Source: Alistipes onderdonkii (GTDB lineage Bacteria; Bacteroidota; Bacteroidia; Bacteroidales; Rikenellaceae). From it: a stretch of DNA of 64,000 nucleotides. Positions 18,288 to 28,294 of this stretch are shown one piece after another. The notes beneath the pieces were generated by a model that was given only the letters and a program-made list of their open reading frames with translations, made no database searches and had not been told where the DNA came from. A program made the position numbers and the translations under genes. The stretch lies in the NCBI RefSeq assembly GCF_025145285.1, contig NZ_CP102251.1, positions 1,364,001 to 1,428,000 on the forward strand. Direction: 5' to 3'. The first letter of the stretch is position 1, and each line of letters opens with the position of its first letter.

Positions 18288-21227
18288 TCAATCGTTATAG
18301 GGCCTTGCGACCAGTTTGTAGGTATCGTCCCCGAGCAGCGACTCGTCGATCTCGATGTCGACCTTCCGGGTCTCGCCCCGCAGCAGCGTGAAGTAGTTGT
18401 CGTCCATGATGACCGGCAGTATCTGCTCCCCGGTCGAGGCGTAGACCGGCATGAGGCGCACGGCGAACGCCACGCTGCGGCCCCGGTTCGTGACGGTCGC
18501 GCGGATGATGCGCTTGCCGTCCACCGTTTCGGCTTTCGTGCGTACATCCAGTTTCGCGGGTTCGAGGTCGTTCAGCGCACGGTAGTCGCCCAGGCGGTTC
18601 GAACGCCAGTAGAAATTCTCCGAGAGCAGGTTCCCAGCATCGTCGGCCAGCCGCAGGCGGATGAAATGCACGGGCGAAAGTTCTTCGGCCGGGGTTTCCG
18701 GGCCGTAAAGCTCCATTTCGAAGAGCACCAGCTGCCAGTCGTCGTGGGGCGCCGTGCCCTGCAACTTGACATAGCGCGCCGTCACGGGGTCGATCCGTAT
18801 CCGGTCGATGGGCGTGCTGGGCTTGCCGCTGGTGTAGACCGTCCGCCACGTTGAGGCGTCGTCCGACGCGAGTATCTCGTATGCTTTGGCCGCTTCGCTC
18901 TCCCACGTCAGGACGATGTCCGAAAACTCGGTGGGCGCGCCCAGGTCTACCATGACCCACTGCTCACCCGGGCCGCCCGAGCGCCACGAAGAGCCCGTAT
19001 TGCCGTCGGTGACGGACTTGGCGGCATGCGAATCGTCATTCTCCGACGACGAGGCGACGGTTTTCTTACCCCGTGCGAGGTTGCGGTCTTCGGGGAACGG
19101 CAGCGTCATCACCTTGACAGCCGTATTGGGCAGCGACGACAGGGCGGCCCGCTGCGCGTAGCGCTTCACCTCGCTGCCGTCCATATTGTAGACCGCCGCC
19201 GTGGCACGCAGGCCGTTGTAGGCCTCGCCGCTGGCGTTGACCACCTTGACCGTGTTGTCGGCGTAACTCCACTGGATATGCAGCGGCTCGCAGGCCTTGC
19301 GCACGCCCCAGTAGGCGCCGTTCAGGTCGTAATAGTAATCGTAGGTCTGCCATACGAACGACGGGTAGGCCGACTGGCTCATCCAGGTCAGGATGCCCGA
19401 AGCGTCGTTCCACAGGTGGTGCTGCCACCCCTCGTACATCGCCTTGTTGACCTCGATGTTGAGCAGCTGCGCCTTGCGGCAGAAATCCTCCGCGCCCGCG
19501 GCCTTGCCGTAATTGTACTCCACGGCCGCGAAATAACGGGTCGGACGCGCATTGCCCGCCGAGTTGCCGAAGAAATGCTTGTCCAGCATCCCGGGCGAAG
19601 CCGGCCACCGCTCGGGCTCGGGCATGAACTTCTTATAGCTCTCGTAGTTGGTGAACACGGCCGAACCGATCTCCGTGCGGAAGCCCCAGCCGTCGAGCTT
19701 GTGGTCTCCGTAGCCCAGCGGGTGGGCCGTGAAGTACCAGATCGGATGGGCATTCACCCAGGGGCCGCTGCCCGAGAATCCGTACTCGCGCGAAATGGGC
19801 TGGTACCAGCGGTCGCCGCCGTCGAAGGCCTTGACATCCTCGCGCAGCCACTCGTTGAGCGGCGCCAGGGGCACGCCCTCGTTGTCGCCGCACCAGACGG
19901 CGATCGAAGGATGGTTGCGCAGCCGCTTGATTTTCTCCACGGCGTTGCGGTTGAAGGCGAACACGTCGTCCGGCAGGTTGGGATGCGAATTGAGCCAGAA
20001 ATCGTCGAAGACCATGATGCCGTAGCGGTCGCACGCCTCGTAGAACTCGTCGTCGGTTGTCGAACCGATCCAGTTGCGGATCATGTTGTAGTTCATCTCG
20101 CGGTGCAGGCGGATTTTGAGGTCGTACTCGGCGCCCCGGCAGCGGAGCATATACTCGCTCATGCCCCAGTTACCGCCCTTGCAGTAGATGCGCTCGCCGT
20201 TGACCGAGAGCTGGAACACGCCCTTCACGAAATCGTAGGAGTACTCCCGGATGCCGAACGTCACCGTCCGGCGGTCGGAAACCTCGCCGTCGACCTCGCA
20301 CGTCAGCTCGCACGTATAGAGGTTTTGGTCGCCATACCCGTTGGGCCACCACAGGGCCGGGTCGTCGACGGTCAGCTGCGGGAACTCGCGGGGGTCGACG
20401 CCCACGGTGCGCTGCTGGCCCGCCCCTATTTTAAATCGCTTCTCGAAGGTAATGTCGCCCGGGCGGATGACGCCCCTCACGACCCCGGTTTTCTCCTGCT
20501 GCGAGTGGTTCTTCAGTTCGGTGGTCAGCGAAATGACGCCCTGCTCGCGCGAAGGCACCCTGGTACGCACCCACGGGTCGACGAGCGACACGTCGCCCGA
20601 CGTGGTGAAATACACGTCGTCGGTGATGCCGCCCAGCAGCCCGGGGACGTAGGGCATCCAGTCCCAGCCCGCACTGGAAATATAGGTCGGGCTGGCATGG
20701 TTGGCGATCGGGTTCGTCGGCACGCGCACCAGCACGGCCAGCACGTTGGGCGCAGCATCCTGCCGCAGCAGGTGCGTAACCTCGAACATGCCGCGATCCA
20801 TAAACCCGTCGAGCGACCCCAGCCGCGCGCCGTTGAGATAGACTTCGGCCCCGCGGTTCACACCCTCGAAGCAGATCCAGCGGCGCGCACCGGCGGGCAG
20901 GTCTTTGGTCGCGAACTCGGCCCTGTACCAAAAATTGCGGTCGTACTTGCTCCTGTCCACCTTGTAGGCATTGTCGCCGAAGTTGGGGTCGGGTTCGATC
21001 CCCGCCTCGACGAACGACGTGAAGGCCGCCCCCGGGACGACCGCGGCGACCCAGCCGGACGCATCGTAACCGGCCCCGAGCATGGCCTTCGCATCGGGCA
21101 CCTCGTCCTGTGCCCGGAGCTGCCACGCGGCAACCCGGCCGTCGCTGTTGAGCGACACTTTCTGCACAGCGGCTGCCAGGGGAAGGCTCAGCAACAGCGA
21201 CGCTGCGATCAACAGATATTTTTTCAT
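18288..21227 (-). CDS. GH2 family glycosidase (beta-mannosidase-like) with F5/8-type C domain
   Basis: 979 residues with a signal peptide (MKKYLLIAASLLLSLPLAAA). Domains: N-terminal sugar-binding jelly roll (about 30-210), Ig-like domain, TIM barrel with acid/base Glu450 in WCGDNEG and nucleophile Glu519 in RTEIGSAVF, then an F5/8 type C (CBM32-like) domain at about 720-840 starting at KKTVASSSEND, and a C-terminal Ig-like domain. The F5/8 domain interrupts the C-terminal region, which is unusual for GH2. Within GH2 the features resemble beta-mannosidases and exo-beta-glucosaminidases rather than beta-galactosidases. Removing the core beta-mannose of an N-glycan would fit the neighbouring GH92, GH20 and GH130 genes. 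It is preceded by a terminator-like hairpin after SusD and followed by the esterase gene after 8 bp. Confidence 0.88.
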   Translation of the reverse strand: MKKYLLIAASLLLSLPLAAAVQKVSLNSDGRVAAWQLRAQDEVPDAKAMLGAGYDASGWVAAVVPGAAFTSFVEAGIEPDPNFGDNAYKVDRSKYDRNFWYRAEFATKDLPAGARRWICFEGVNRGAEVYLNGARLGSLDGFMDRGMFEVTHLLRQDAAPNVLAVLVRVPTNPIANHASPTYISSAGWDWMPYVPGLLGGITDDVYFTTSGDVSLVDPWVRTRVPSREQGVISLTTELKNHSQQEKTGVVRGVIRPGDITFEKRFKIGAGQQRTVGVDPREFPQLTVDDPALWWPNGYGDQNLYTCELTCEVDGEVSDRRTVTFGIREYSYDFVKGVFQLSVNGERIYCKGGNWGMSEYMLRCRGAEYDLKIRLHREMNYNMIRNWIGSTTDDEFYEACDRYGIMVFDDFWLNSHPNLPDDVFAFNRNAVEKIKRLRNHPSIAVWCGDNEGVPLAPLNEWLREDVKAFDGGDRWYQPISREYGFSGSGPWVNAHPIWYFTAHPLGYGDHKLDGWGFRTEIGSAVFTNYESYKKFMPEPERWPASPGMLDKHFFGNSAGNARPTRYFAAVEYNYGKAAGAEDFCRKAQLLNIEVNKAMYEGWQHHLWNDASGILTWMSQSAYPSFVWQTYDYYYDLNGAYWGVRKACEPLHIQWSYADNTVKVVNASGEAYNGLRATAAVYNMDGSEVKRYAQRAALSSLPNTAVKVMTLPFPEDRNLARGKKTVASSSENDDSHAAKSVTDGNTGSSWRSGGPGEQWVMVDLGAPTEFSDIVLTWESEAAKAYEILASDDASTWRTVYTSGKPSTPIDRIRIDPVTARYVKLQGTAPHDDWQLVLFEMELYGPETPAEELSPVHFIRLRLADDAGNLLSENFYWRSNRLGDYRALNDLEPAKLDVRTKAETVDGKRIIRATVTNRGRSVAFAVRLMPVYASTGEQILPVIMDDNYFTLLRGETRKVDIEIDESLLGDDTYKLVARPYND

Positions 21228-21352
21228 TCCTTCATTTTTTTACGGATAATTCGCTCCCGCACGGCTTCAACGCCGCCGGTCATCCGGCACCTCCCGGCCA
21301 CACGCGAAGGGCGGCAACCTGCGGATGCAGGCCGATCCGGACGGCCCGGCCG

Positions 21353-21407
21353 GAAAAAATCCCGGCGACGGCGAAGTGAAACAGAAACGATCCACTGCCG
21401 TCGCCGG
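21353..21407 (-). terminator. Terminator/attenuator between SusD and GH2
   Basis: A perfect 11-bp stem (CCGGCGACGGC / GCCGTCGCCGG) with a 24-nt loop is followed on the minus strand by GATTTTTT. It lies in the 231-bp gap after SusD. Partial termination here would keep SusC/D expressed above the downstream enzymes. Confidence 0.65.
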
Positions 21408-21458
21408 ATTATCATACCGCCCCGGGTAACCGGCCGGGACGGCCTTCACAACCGGTTT

Positions 21459-23258
21459 TTACCAACCGGTATTCTGGACGAGGTTCGGGTTCTGCGTCGT
21501 TTCGGCATAGGGGAACGGCCACAGGTAGAAGCGGTCGCTCCAGGTGCCGCGCGTCGACAGCGGGTCGTAGCGCACTTCGTAGTTGCTCCAATCGGTAGGA
21601 TCGGTCGTACGCTTGGTCGCGTCCTTGAGCCCGACGAGCCATGCGCATTCGTTACCCCAATGCTCGCTCACGCCGTCGATCGAAGTGTCGGTGATGAATT
21701 TCTTGTAATCGCCCCAGCGGATCAGGTCGACATAGCGGCTGCAATCCTCCAGCCACAGCTCGAAGCGGCGCTCGGCCTTGATGCCGTACTCGGCGTTATC
21801 CATATCCAGCGCGGGGGCGTCGGTCAGGCCCGCACGGCGGCGCACCTTGTTCAGCGCCTCCAGGCCCGAGATATTGGCCGTACCCTCGCCCGACATGCAG
21901 ACAGCCTCGGCATAGAGCAGCAGCACGTCGGCATAGCGCATCAGCGGGAAGTTCGTCCGGTTGCCGTTGGTCTGGCCGCTTGCGAAACGCTCGGGAACCA
22001 CGTCGTCCACATAGTCGTAGTATTTCATGCGGAAATAGCCCTCGTTCTCGAACAACATGCTCGACATGACGCCGCGCACGTCCTTGTTCAGGTAGGGGAA
22101 GTCGTGGTACACCTCGCTGTAAGTGGCGATGGCCGCACGGCGGCGCACGCTGTTGCCGTCGTGCTTGGCAAATGCATAACCGAACGTGCGGGTCGGGTTG
22201 ATAAAGCCCCAGCCGTCGGAGGCGGTCGTCGTGTTGCCCGGCAGGTTGACCTCGTCCTTACGCCAGTTCATGTAGGCGCGGAACCAGTAAGGCTCGGTGC
22301 TCGTGATCGTCGTCATGTCGCCGTCGATGTCCAGCTCGAGCAGGAACTCGTCGCAGAAATCGGCCTCGGCACGGTAGAGCGTCAGGTATTCGTACTCCTC
22401 GCTGCCGTCGCTCCAGTTTTCGTTCTGGCTCTTGGCCAGCTGCATGTTCGTGCCGTAGCTCGACGGGCCCATGGTCGCGGTCTTATCCCAGAGTTCGTAT
22501 TTGCCCGAGTTGATCACCTTGGCCAGTTCGACCTTGGCGTTGGCATAATCGTTCTGCCACATGTACCCCTGGCCCTTGTAAGCGTAGCAGGCTTCGGCCG
22601 TCCAGCGGCCGCCGATGGCTTTCTGGCCGCCCAGTCCGCTCTTCGAGGGAAGCACGGCAGCAGCCTCGTCGAACTGCGTCATGATCCATTTCCAGTTGTC
22701 CTCGGGGTTCGAGTTGCCGGGATAGAACGAATAGTTGATACCGTCCAGCACGTGATCCACGAGCGGGGCCGAGCCCCACAGCTGCGTCAGGCGCATCATC
22801 GCCCATGCACGCCAGGCCTTGGCCTCGGCGATCACGCGCTTGCGCTCGGCGGAACCGTCGTTGAGTTTGTCCACGATCATGTTGCATTTGTACATGATCT
22901 TGTAGAAACGGGTATACATCTCCTTGTAGGCGTTGTTCTCCGAATCGTCGATCATGGCCGACATACGGTGGTATTCGGTACCGTCGTTCGGGCCCGAACC
23001 GCCCGGCCAGCACTCGGCCGTTTTGGCCGAGGTGGTTGCAATGTAGTGTACGCCCCAGTCGCCCATCATCAGGTACTTGGCCGTGACGTATACGTTCGCG
23101 ATCAGCTGTTGGGCCGTCATATCGTTCGCCTCCGCATAGGTCTTGTCCACCTCGGTGACCCCGAGGTGCTCCACTTCGTCGAGACGCGCCTGGGAGCACG
23201 AAGTCGCCATCATCGCTCCGGCAAGCAGACCGGCTAATGCCAAAATATGCTTTTTCAT
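21459..23258 (-). CDS. SusD-family glycan-binding surface lipoprotein
   Basis: About 599 residues from the ATG at 23258 (MKKHILALAGLL); a second in-frame ATG lies at 23267. A lipoprotein signal ends at MMATSCSQ. The RagB/SusD fold is indicated by the N-terminal helices with TAQQLIANVYV, the TPR-like AKAWRAWAMMRLTQLWG stretch, and the C-terminal FPLMRYADVLLLYAEAV and ERRFELWLEDCSRYVDLIRWG motifs, both typical of the family. It forms the outer-membrane lid on the SusC transporter encoded 21 bp upstream and presents oligosaccharides to it. Ligand specificity cannot be read, but the GH2 and esterase genes that follow suggest an acetylated, mannose-containing glycan. Confidence 0.95.
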   Translation of the reverse strand: MKKHILALAGLLAGAMMATSCSQARLDEVEHLGVTEVDKTYAEANDMTAQQLIANVYVTAKYLMMGDWGVHYIATTSAKTAECWPGGSGPNDGTEYHRMSAMIDDSENNAYKEMYTRFYKIMYKCNMIVDKLNDGSAERKRVIAEAKAWRAWAMMRLTQLWGSAPLVDHVLDGINYSFYPGNSNPEDNWKWIMTQFDEAAAVLPSKSGLGGQKAIGGRWTAEACYAYKGQGYMWQNDYANAKVELAKVINSGKYELWDKTATMGPSSYGTNMQLAKSQNENWSDGSEEYEYLTLYRAEADFCDEFLLELDIDGDMTTITSTEPYWFRAYMNWRKDEVNLPGNTTTASDGWGFINPTRTFGYAFAKHDGNSVRRRAAIATYSEVYHDFPYLNKDVRGVMSSMLFENEGYFRMKYYDYVDDVVPERFASGQTNGNRTNFPLMRYADVLLLYAEAVCMSGEGTANISGLEALNKVRRRAGLTDAPALDMDNAEYGIKAERRFELWLEDCSRYVDLIRWGDYKKFITDTSIDGVSEHWGNECAWLVGLKDATKRTTDPTDWSNYEVRYDPLSTRGTWSDRFYLWPFPYAETTQNPNLVQNTGW

Positions 23259-23279
23259 AATAGTCATAATGTTTTTAGG

Positions 23280-26200
23280 TTAGAACGAAAGGTTTGCACC
23301 GAATGTCAGGGTCTTCGGGGTCGGGTAGTCGCCATTGTCCATACCGATGCCCGACGTACCGCTGACAGCTTCCGGATCCATACCCCAGTAGGGAGTGATG
23401 CAGAAGAAGTTGTCGAGCGAAACATAGACGCGCAGGCGCGAAATGGCGATCTTCTTCGTAAAGGACGAAGGCAGCGTGTAACCCAGCTGGATCTGCTTGA
23501 TCTTGAAATAGGAACCGCTCTTGAGCCACATGCTCGAGTTTCTGGAAGCGGTATCGCCGATCGGATCGGGATGCGGGTATTTGGCCCCGGCGCCCTTCAC
23601 GTCCCATGAATCCGTCCACAGTTCGGAGGGCTTGTTGGCCGAAGGCGTCAGGCGGGCGCCGTAGAGGCTCAGCAGGCCGCCGTGGCTTCCGCTGCCGAAT
23701 ACCGTCAGGTCGAAGCCCTTGTAAGCGGCGTTGAGGGTGATGCCGTAGGTAAAGTCGGGGATGGCCGAACCCAGGTACACCTTGTCCTTGTCGTCGATCG
23801 TGCCGCTCTTGTCCTTGTCGTAATACATGGCGCTGCCGTCCTCGGGATTGACACCGAGGTATTTGTAACCGTAGTAGCTCCACATGGGCTGTCCCTTGTC
23901 GAAATAGACGAAATCGGACAGGTCGTTCACGATACGCGCACCTTCCATCTCCTTGACCTCGCTGCTGATGGTGGCAAGGTTGGCATTGACGCCGTAGGTG
24001 AACTCACCGACCTGATCCTGCCAGCCGAGTTCGAACTCGAAGCCGTGGTTGTTCACCTTGCCTATGTTCTTCGCCATGCTCGTGGTACCCGTCGCAAGGG
24101 GTGGCGTCAATGTAAGAATCTGGTCGACGGTATTCTTGTTGTAGAAATCCATCCCGAAAGTCAGCCTGTTGTTCAGGAAGCGTGCGTCGACGCCGACGTC
24201 GAACTGCCGTGCCGTCTCCCATTTCAGATCCGGATTGGCCAGCACATCCGAAGGATAGACGGTGGAAACCAGCGAGCCGTTCATGGGGTAATAATCGCCC
24301 ACGCTCATCGACGAGCTGTACATGAAAGCGCCCAGTGCACTGATATTACCGTTGACACCGTACGAAGCGCGGAGCTTCAGGAACGAAATGATCTTGGGGT
24401 CGATATCGCGCATGAACCGCTCGTTGGAAATCGTCCAGCCGGCCGACACAGAGGGGAAATAACCCCACCGGGCTTCCTTCGACAATTTGGAACGGTCGAA
24501 AGCGTCGGCGCGGAAATTGACCATGATGTTGTAACGGTTGTCGAACGTATAGCCGATACGGCCGAAATAGCTGATACTGGACATTTCGCCTACTCTGCCG
24601 CCCACGCCTTTGGTGGCATCGGTCGAAGCGAAGTCGAGGTGGTGGAAATTGCTGCTGCTGTCGGTCAGGCCGTTGGTCGAACCCGATGTGAAGTTACTCC
24701 ACTCGTACTGGTAGGACATACCGACCATCGCGTTGATCGTGTGCTTGCCGAACGAACGGTTGTAGTTGGCGAAGTTCTCCCACATGTAGAAGCGGTTCAT
24801 CGTGGTCTTCCCGTCCAATTGCATCTTCGTACGCGACGACACGGCAAAGTAGGTCGGCACGCCGTAGAAGCTGTAATTGGTCGATTCGAGCCGATAACCC
24901 ACGCGCGACGTGACGGTAAGACCCTCGACGGGGGCGAAAACCAGCGACGAAGCACCGCGCAGGGCGAAATTCTTATGCTCGCCCGTGTTGCTGTAATAGT
25001 GGGTAAGCGGGTTGACTGCGTCCTTGGCGGCGAACGGGATGCCCACGTAATCGCCCTTTTCGTTCTTCATGAACATGTCGTCGCCCTGTTGTGCGATCAG
25101 CTCGGTCATGTATGCGGGCAGGTTGTCCTTGTCCCAGAAAGCGGGCAGCAACGGATCCATGCCGTAAGGGTTGATAAACTGGTTGCTGTTGCCCAGCGTG
25201 CTCACGCCGTCGCCGCTGTTCTGCGAACGCGAACTTTCGACCGTATTGTTGGTCGTGAAGGTGAGCCATTTCTTGACCTTGTAGTCGCCGTTGAGCTGGA
25301 AGGTGACACGCTTCAGCCAGTCCTTGTTGCCATAGTACATACCGTCGTTGTCCATATACGACAGCGAAGCGTAAACCGAACCGTTGTCGTTGGCCATTTC
25401 GATGCCGGCCGTATGGCGCTGGAACGAACCGTTGTCGCCGTAAAGCACGTCGAACCAGTCGGTATCGGTCTTGCCGTCCCACGCGGACAGCGACTGGTTG
25501 TTGCCGGCGGCCGTCTGGTAGGCCACGTACTGCTCGGCATTCATCAGGTCGGCCTTACGTGCCAGCGAGGTGATGCCGTAGGTGAAATCGTAGAAGATGC
25601 GGCCGTCGCCCTTCTTACCCTTCTTCGTGGTGATGAGCACGACACCGTTACCGGCCTCGACACCGTAGATGGCCGCCGAAGCGCCGTCCTTCAGGATCTC
25701 CATCGACTCGATGGACGAAGGATCCAGGTAGGAGATGTCCGACACCTTCAGGCCGTCCACTACATACAAAGGTTCCGAAGCGCCCGAATTGTTCGAGCTG
25801 AAACCGCGGATACGGATCGAGGGGCTCGAACCCGGAGCGGCCGAAGAGGAGAGCACCTGCACGCCCGGGGCCTTTCCCTGCAGGGCCTGCTGTGCGTTCT
25901 CGACCGAACGCGATTCGAACACGTCGCTCTTCACCGAGGTGATCGAACCCGTCACGTCCCTCTTCTTCTGGACACCGTAACCGATGACGACCACTTCGTC
26001 GAGCGTCTGGTTGTCTTCCTTGAGCACGACCTTCATATTCGTCTGTGAGCCGATCGCAACCGTCTGGGGTTCATAACCGATGAATGTCACCAGGAGGCTC
26101 TGGTTCGCCATAACGCCGTTCAGTGCGAAGGAACCGTCGGAACCCGTCGAGGTACCCTTCGTCGTCCCGTCGATCACCACGGCGGCACCCGCAACCGGAT

Positions 26201-26327
26201 TCCCCTGTGCGTCGACGACGGTTCCGGTCAGATTGTGCGTCTGTGCAACAGCCTGACTGCCTGCGAACGGAGCGACAAGCATCAACATCACTGCTGCAAA
26301 AGCTAATTTCAGTAAGCTTTGTTTCAT
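23280..26327 (-). CDS. SusC-family TonB-dependent outer-membrane transporter
   Basis: 1015 residues from the ATG at 26327 (MKQSLLKLAFAAVMLMLVAPFAGSQAVAQ signal peptide); an upstream TTG at 26339 is less likely. After the signal come a carboxypeptidase-regulatory-like domain (LTGTVVDAQGNPVAGAAVVIDG), the TonB box region DEVVVIGYGVQKK, the plug (VLSSSAAPGSSPSIRIRGF, YVVDGLKVSD, ILKDGASAAIYG) and the beta barrel ending GANLSF. It imports oligosaccharides across the outer membrane with energy from TonB. SusD follows after 21 bp. The 271-bp upstream gap holds a direct repeat that may be the operator for the regulator of this locus. Confidence 0.96.
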   Translation of the reverse strand: MKQSLLKLAFAAVMLMLVAPFAGSQAVAQTHNLTGTVVDAQGNPVAGAAVVIDGTTKGTSTGSDGSFALNGVMANQSLLVTFIGYEPQTVAIGSQTNMKVVLKEDNQTLDEVVVIGYGVQKKRDVTGSITSVKSDVFESRSVENAQQALQGKAPGVQVLSSSAAPGSSPSIRIRGFSSNNSGASEPLYVVDGLKVSDISYLDPSSIESMEILKDGASAAIYGVEAGNGVVLITTKKGKKGDGRIFYDFTYGITSLARKADLMNAEQYVAYQTAAGNNQSLSAWDGKTDTDWFDVLYGDNGSFQRHTAGIEMANDNGSVYASLSYMDNDGMYYGNKDWLKRVTFQLNGDYKVKKWLTFTTNNTVESSRSQNSGDGVSTLGNSNQFINPYGMDPLLPAFWDKDNLPAYMTELIAQQGDDMFMKNEKGDYVGIPFAAKDAVNPLTHYYSNTGEHKNFALRGASSLVFAPVEGLTVTSRVGYRLESTNYSFYGVPTYFAVSSRTKMQLDGKTTMNRFYMWENFANYNRSFGKHTINAMVGMSYQYEWSNFTSGSTNGLTDSSSNFHHLDFASTDATKGVGGRVGEMSSISYFGRIGYTFDNRYNIMVNFRADAFDRSKLSKEARWGYFPSVSAGWTISNERFMRDIDPKIISFLKLRASYGVNGNISALGAFMYSSSMSVGDYYPMNGSLVSTVYPSDVLANPDLKWETARQFDVGVDARFLNNRLTFGMDFYNKNTVDQILTLTPPLATGTTSMAKNIGKVNNHGFEFELGWQDQVGEFTYGVNANLATISSEVKEMEGARIVNDLSDFVYFDKGQPMWSYYGYKYLGVNPEDGSAMYYDKDKSGTIDDKDKVYLGSAIPDFTYGITLNAAYKGFDLTVFGSGSHGGLLSLYGARLTPSANKPSELWTDSWDVKGAGAKYPHPDPIGDTASRNSSMWLKSGSYFKIKQIQLGYTLPSSFTKKIAISRLRVYVSLDNFFCITPYWGMDPEAVSGTSGIGMDNGDYPTPKTLTFGANLSF

Positions 26328-26427
26328 AATTTTAATCAATCATTAATGTAGTTCGTTGGTTGTCATTTCTTTGCTTCCCGCGGGAACGCCCGGTTCCCGG
26401 CGGATCGGTAGGTTTTACATCTTTTCA

Positions 26428-26475
26428 GTTTATGGCCAATTAGGTGTTAAGTTAATAAGTGGTTTATAATTAGGT
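26428..26475 (-). promoter_or_regulatory. Direct repeat upstream of SusC, candidate operator
   Basis: The plus strand reads GTTTATGGCCAATTAGGT (26428-26445) and GTTTATAATTAGGT (26462-26475), two direct copies with the AATTAGGT ends 30 bp apart. The location about 100-150 bp before the SusC start fits a binding site for the HTCS or another AraC-type regulator. No convincing TAnnTTTG box was found between it and the gene. Confidence 0.4.
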
Positions 26476-26553
26476 ATTTATGAATATCACAACGCTTTTT
26501 ACAGGGTGCAGTCGGAAACACCCGCCGCAGGAATCAGGGGTGTCAGCGTACAG

Positions 26554-26575
26554 GGTGTGCCCGTCGGGGCACACC
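26554..26575. terminator. Hairpin after the GxGYxYP-like gene
   Basis: A perfect 9-bp stem (GGTGTGCCC / GGGCACACC) with loop GTCG lies 24 bp after the stop of the minus-strand gene ending at 26599. No U-run follows, so termination strength is uncertain. Confidence 0.5.
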
Positions 26576-26598
26576 GATGCACGCGGCATTCCGCACGA

Positions 26599-28263
26599 TT
26601 ATTCTACGGGGAGACCCTTATAGGCGCGGTACGTAGCGGCCAGGTCGGCAGTCCTCAGGAACACGTATTTCCGGCCGTCGTTGCGGGCCTCGATCTGCTT
26701 TTTGAGCTCGGACGCATAGGTGGTCACATCCTCGCTCGCCGTGCCGATCATGACCGACAGGAACAGCGGTTCGTCTACCGGGGCGCTGTCCAGCACCTTG
26801 TTCAGGTATTCGGGACGCGAATTGGTCGTACCGATATGGAAACAGTCGTTGTCCATGTGGTATTCGTCGGAACCGATGCCGCGCCAGTCGGTGCCCGCAT
26901 AACCGCCTTCGAGGCAGTAGGGCTGTACGTTCCAGGCCACGGCTTCGCCGTCGACCATCTGCTTGAGGGTGTGCATACCGGCCTGCCTGAGGTAATGCCG
27001 CGTCAGCGAGCAATAGAACGAGAAACCGCTGTAACGGTCGGTCGTCGGGGAGCCGTCGCCCATCATGGCGCCCATCTCCTGGCCGCCTTCGTTCATCACC
27101 TGCTCGTACCAGGTGAAAACACGCGGCGCGAGGTCTACGATGGCGGGGTTGATGATCCACGTCACGGGGACGTCGCCGTAGGCGGCCGACTCCTCGATCG
27201 TGTAGGGCATGTAGATCATCGTATGCAGCAGGTTGTCGCCGTCGGAGACGAGCATCGCGATATAAACGGTATTGGGCTCGGCCTTGAGCGCCTTGGGTTC
27301 GATGGGCGTACCCTGCACCGAGGGGAACGAAGACATGACGGTCATGTTCTCGACCGAAATGAACGGCACCATGAAATACCCGTATTCGGCGAAGAGCTTG
27401 TCGGCCTTCAATTCGTCCGTCCAGCCCATGATCTGGGTGCCGGCGGGGTATTTCTTGACGATGTTCTCGTAATATGCGCACTGGTCATGATCCTGGATGT
27501 CGAGGAAATAGGTGAACAGGCGGTTGGCAACCACGTAGTCCTTGTTGGCTGCGCCCCAGCTCTCCTGGAAATCGGTGGTCATGTGCGACCAGGTGAAAGC
27601 CACGTCGCGGTTGGCCGTCTCGAAATAGTTTTCCACGAGCCAGTCGACACACTCGATGTTGGTCTTGAACATCCCGCGCAGATCCCGGATCACCGGAAAA
27701 TCGTACCCCTTCACCTCCTCGTAAAGGCGGGGTGAAACGATCAGGGCGTCGGTCTGTGCCGCGATCGTGGTCGCCGCCTCGATCGTGGCCTCGACCAGTT
27801 CGGGGTCATAGATGACTACGCCCTTGATATGCTTCTTATACTGCTCGACAAGCGCCGAGAACCCGGGATTGGACTTGGTCGCATCGAGCGTGAGGGTCTC
27901 CTGCGGAATATCCTTCAGCACACGGTCGAGCCAGAACTGCCCCATCTGGGCCATGTCGTGCGGGCCGGTCTTCCAGCCGCCGTGGTTGTCCTTGCAACGG
28001 CTGTTCATCACATAGATCTTCTGTTCGCTGTCGCGGTTGACGATACCCTGCAGGCCGATGGCAGCGACCTGCCCCTCGATATCGTCGTTTTGCAGGTCTA
28101 CGATGACAAGCGATTTGGTCGGGGTTTTGACTTTCGGATAGAGCCTGCCCGTCAGGTCGACGTCCGTGGCGGCCTGGCCGCAGCACGAACCGCCGTTCTG
28201 GCACGAAGCGAGCGTCATCAGACAAAGCAGGGAACCGAAACAATAGGTCAAAGTTTTCTTCAT
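26599..28263 (-). CDS. Putative GxGYxYP-family lipoprotein (possible glycoside hydrolase)
   Basis: 554 residues with a lipoprotein signal ending at LMTLASCQN. Visible features include an N-terminal domain with SLVIVDLQNDDIEGQVAAIGLQGIVNR, a central segment AMLVSDGDNLLH, and C-terminal Trp/Tyr-rich motifs (YGDVPVTWIINP, GMMGDGSP-like acidic stretch). This arrangement resembles the GxGYxYP family found beside SusC/SusD pairs and proposed to be glycoside hydrolases, but the name-giving motif is not obvious, so the family call is tentative. It lies 31 bp after the GH130 gene on the same strand and probably forms a two-gene operon with it. A surface or periplasmic role in processing a mannose-containing glycan is inference. 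Confidence 0.55.
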   Translation of the reverse strand: MKKTLTYCFGSLLCLMTLASCQNGGSCCGQAATDVDLTGRLYPKVKTPTKSLVIVDLQNDDIEGQVAAIGLQGIVNRDSEQKIYVMNSRCKDNHGGWKTGPHDMAQMGQFWLDRVLKDIPQETLTLDATKSNPGFSALVEQYKKHIKGVVIYDPELVEATIEAATTIAAQTDALIVSPRLYEEVKGYDFPVIRDLRGMFKTNIECVDWLVENYFETANRDVAFTWSHMTTDFQESWGAANKDYVVANRLFTYFLDIQDHDQCAYYENIVKKYPAGTQIMGWTDELKADKLFAEYGYFMVPFISVENMTVMSSFPSVQGTPIEPKALKAEPNTVYIAMLVSDGDNLLHTMIYMPYTIEESAAYGDVPVTWIINPAIVDLAPRVFTWYEQVMNEGGQEMGAMMGDGSPTTDRYSGFSFYCSLTRHYLRQAGMHTLKQMVDGEAVAWNVQPYCLEGGYAGTDWRGIGSDEYHMDNDCFHIGTTNSRPEYLNKVLDSAPVDEPLFLSVMIGTASEDVTTYASELKKQIEARNDGRKYVFLRTADLAATYRAYKGLPVE

Positions 28264-28294
28264 GAGTTTTAAGTAGGTTTTATTAGGATTTCTA

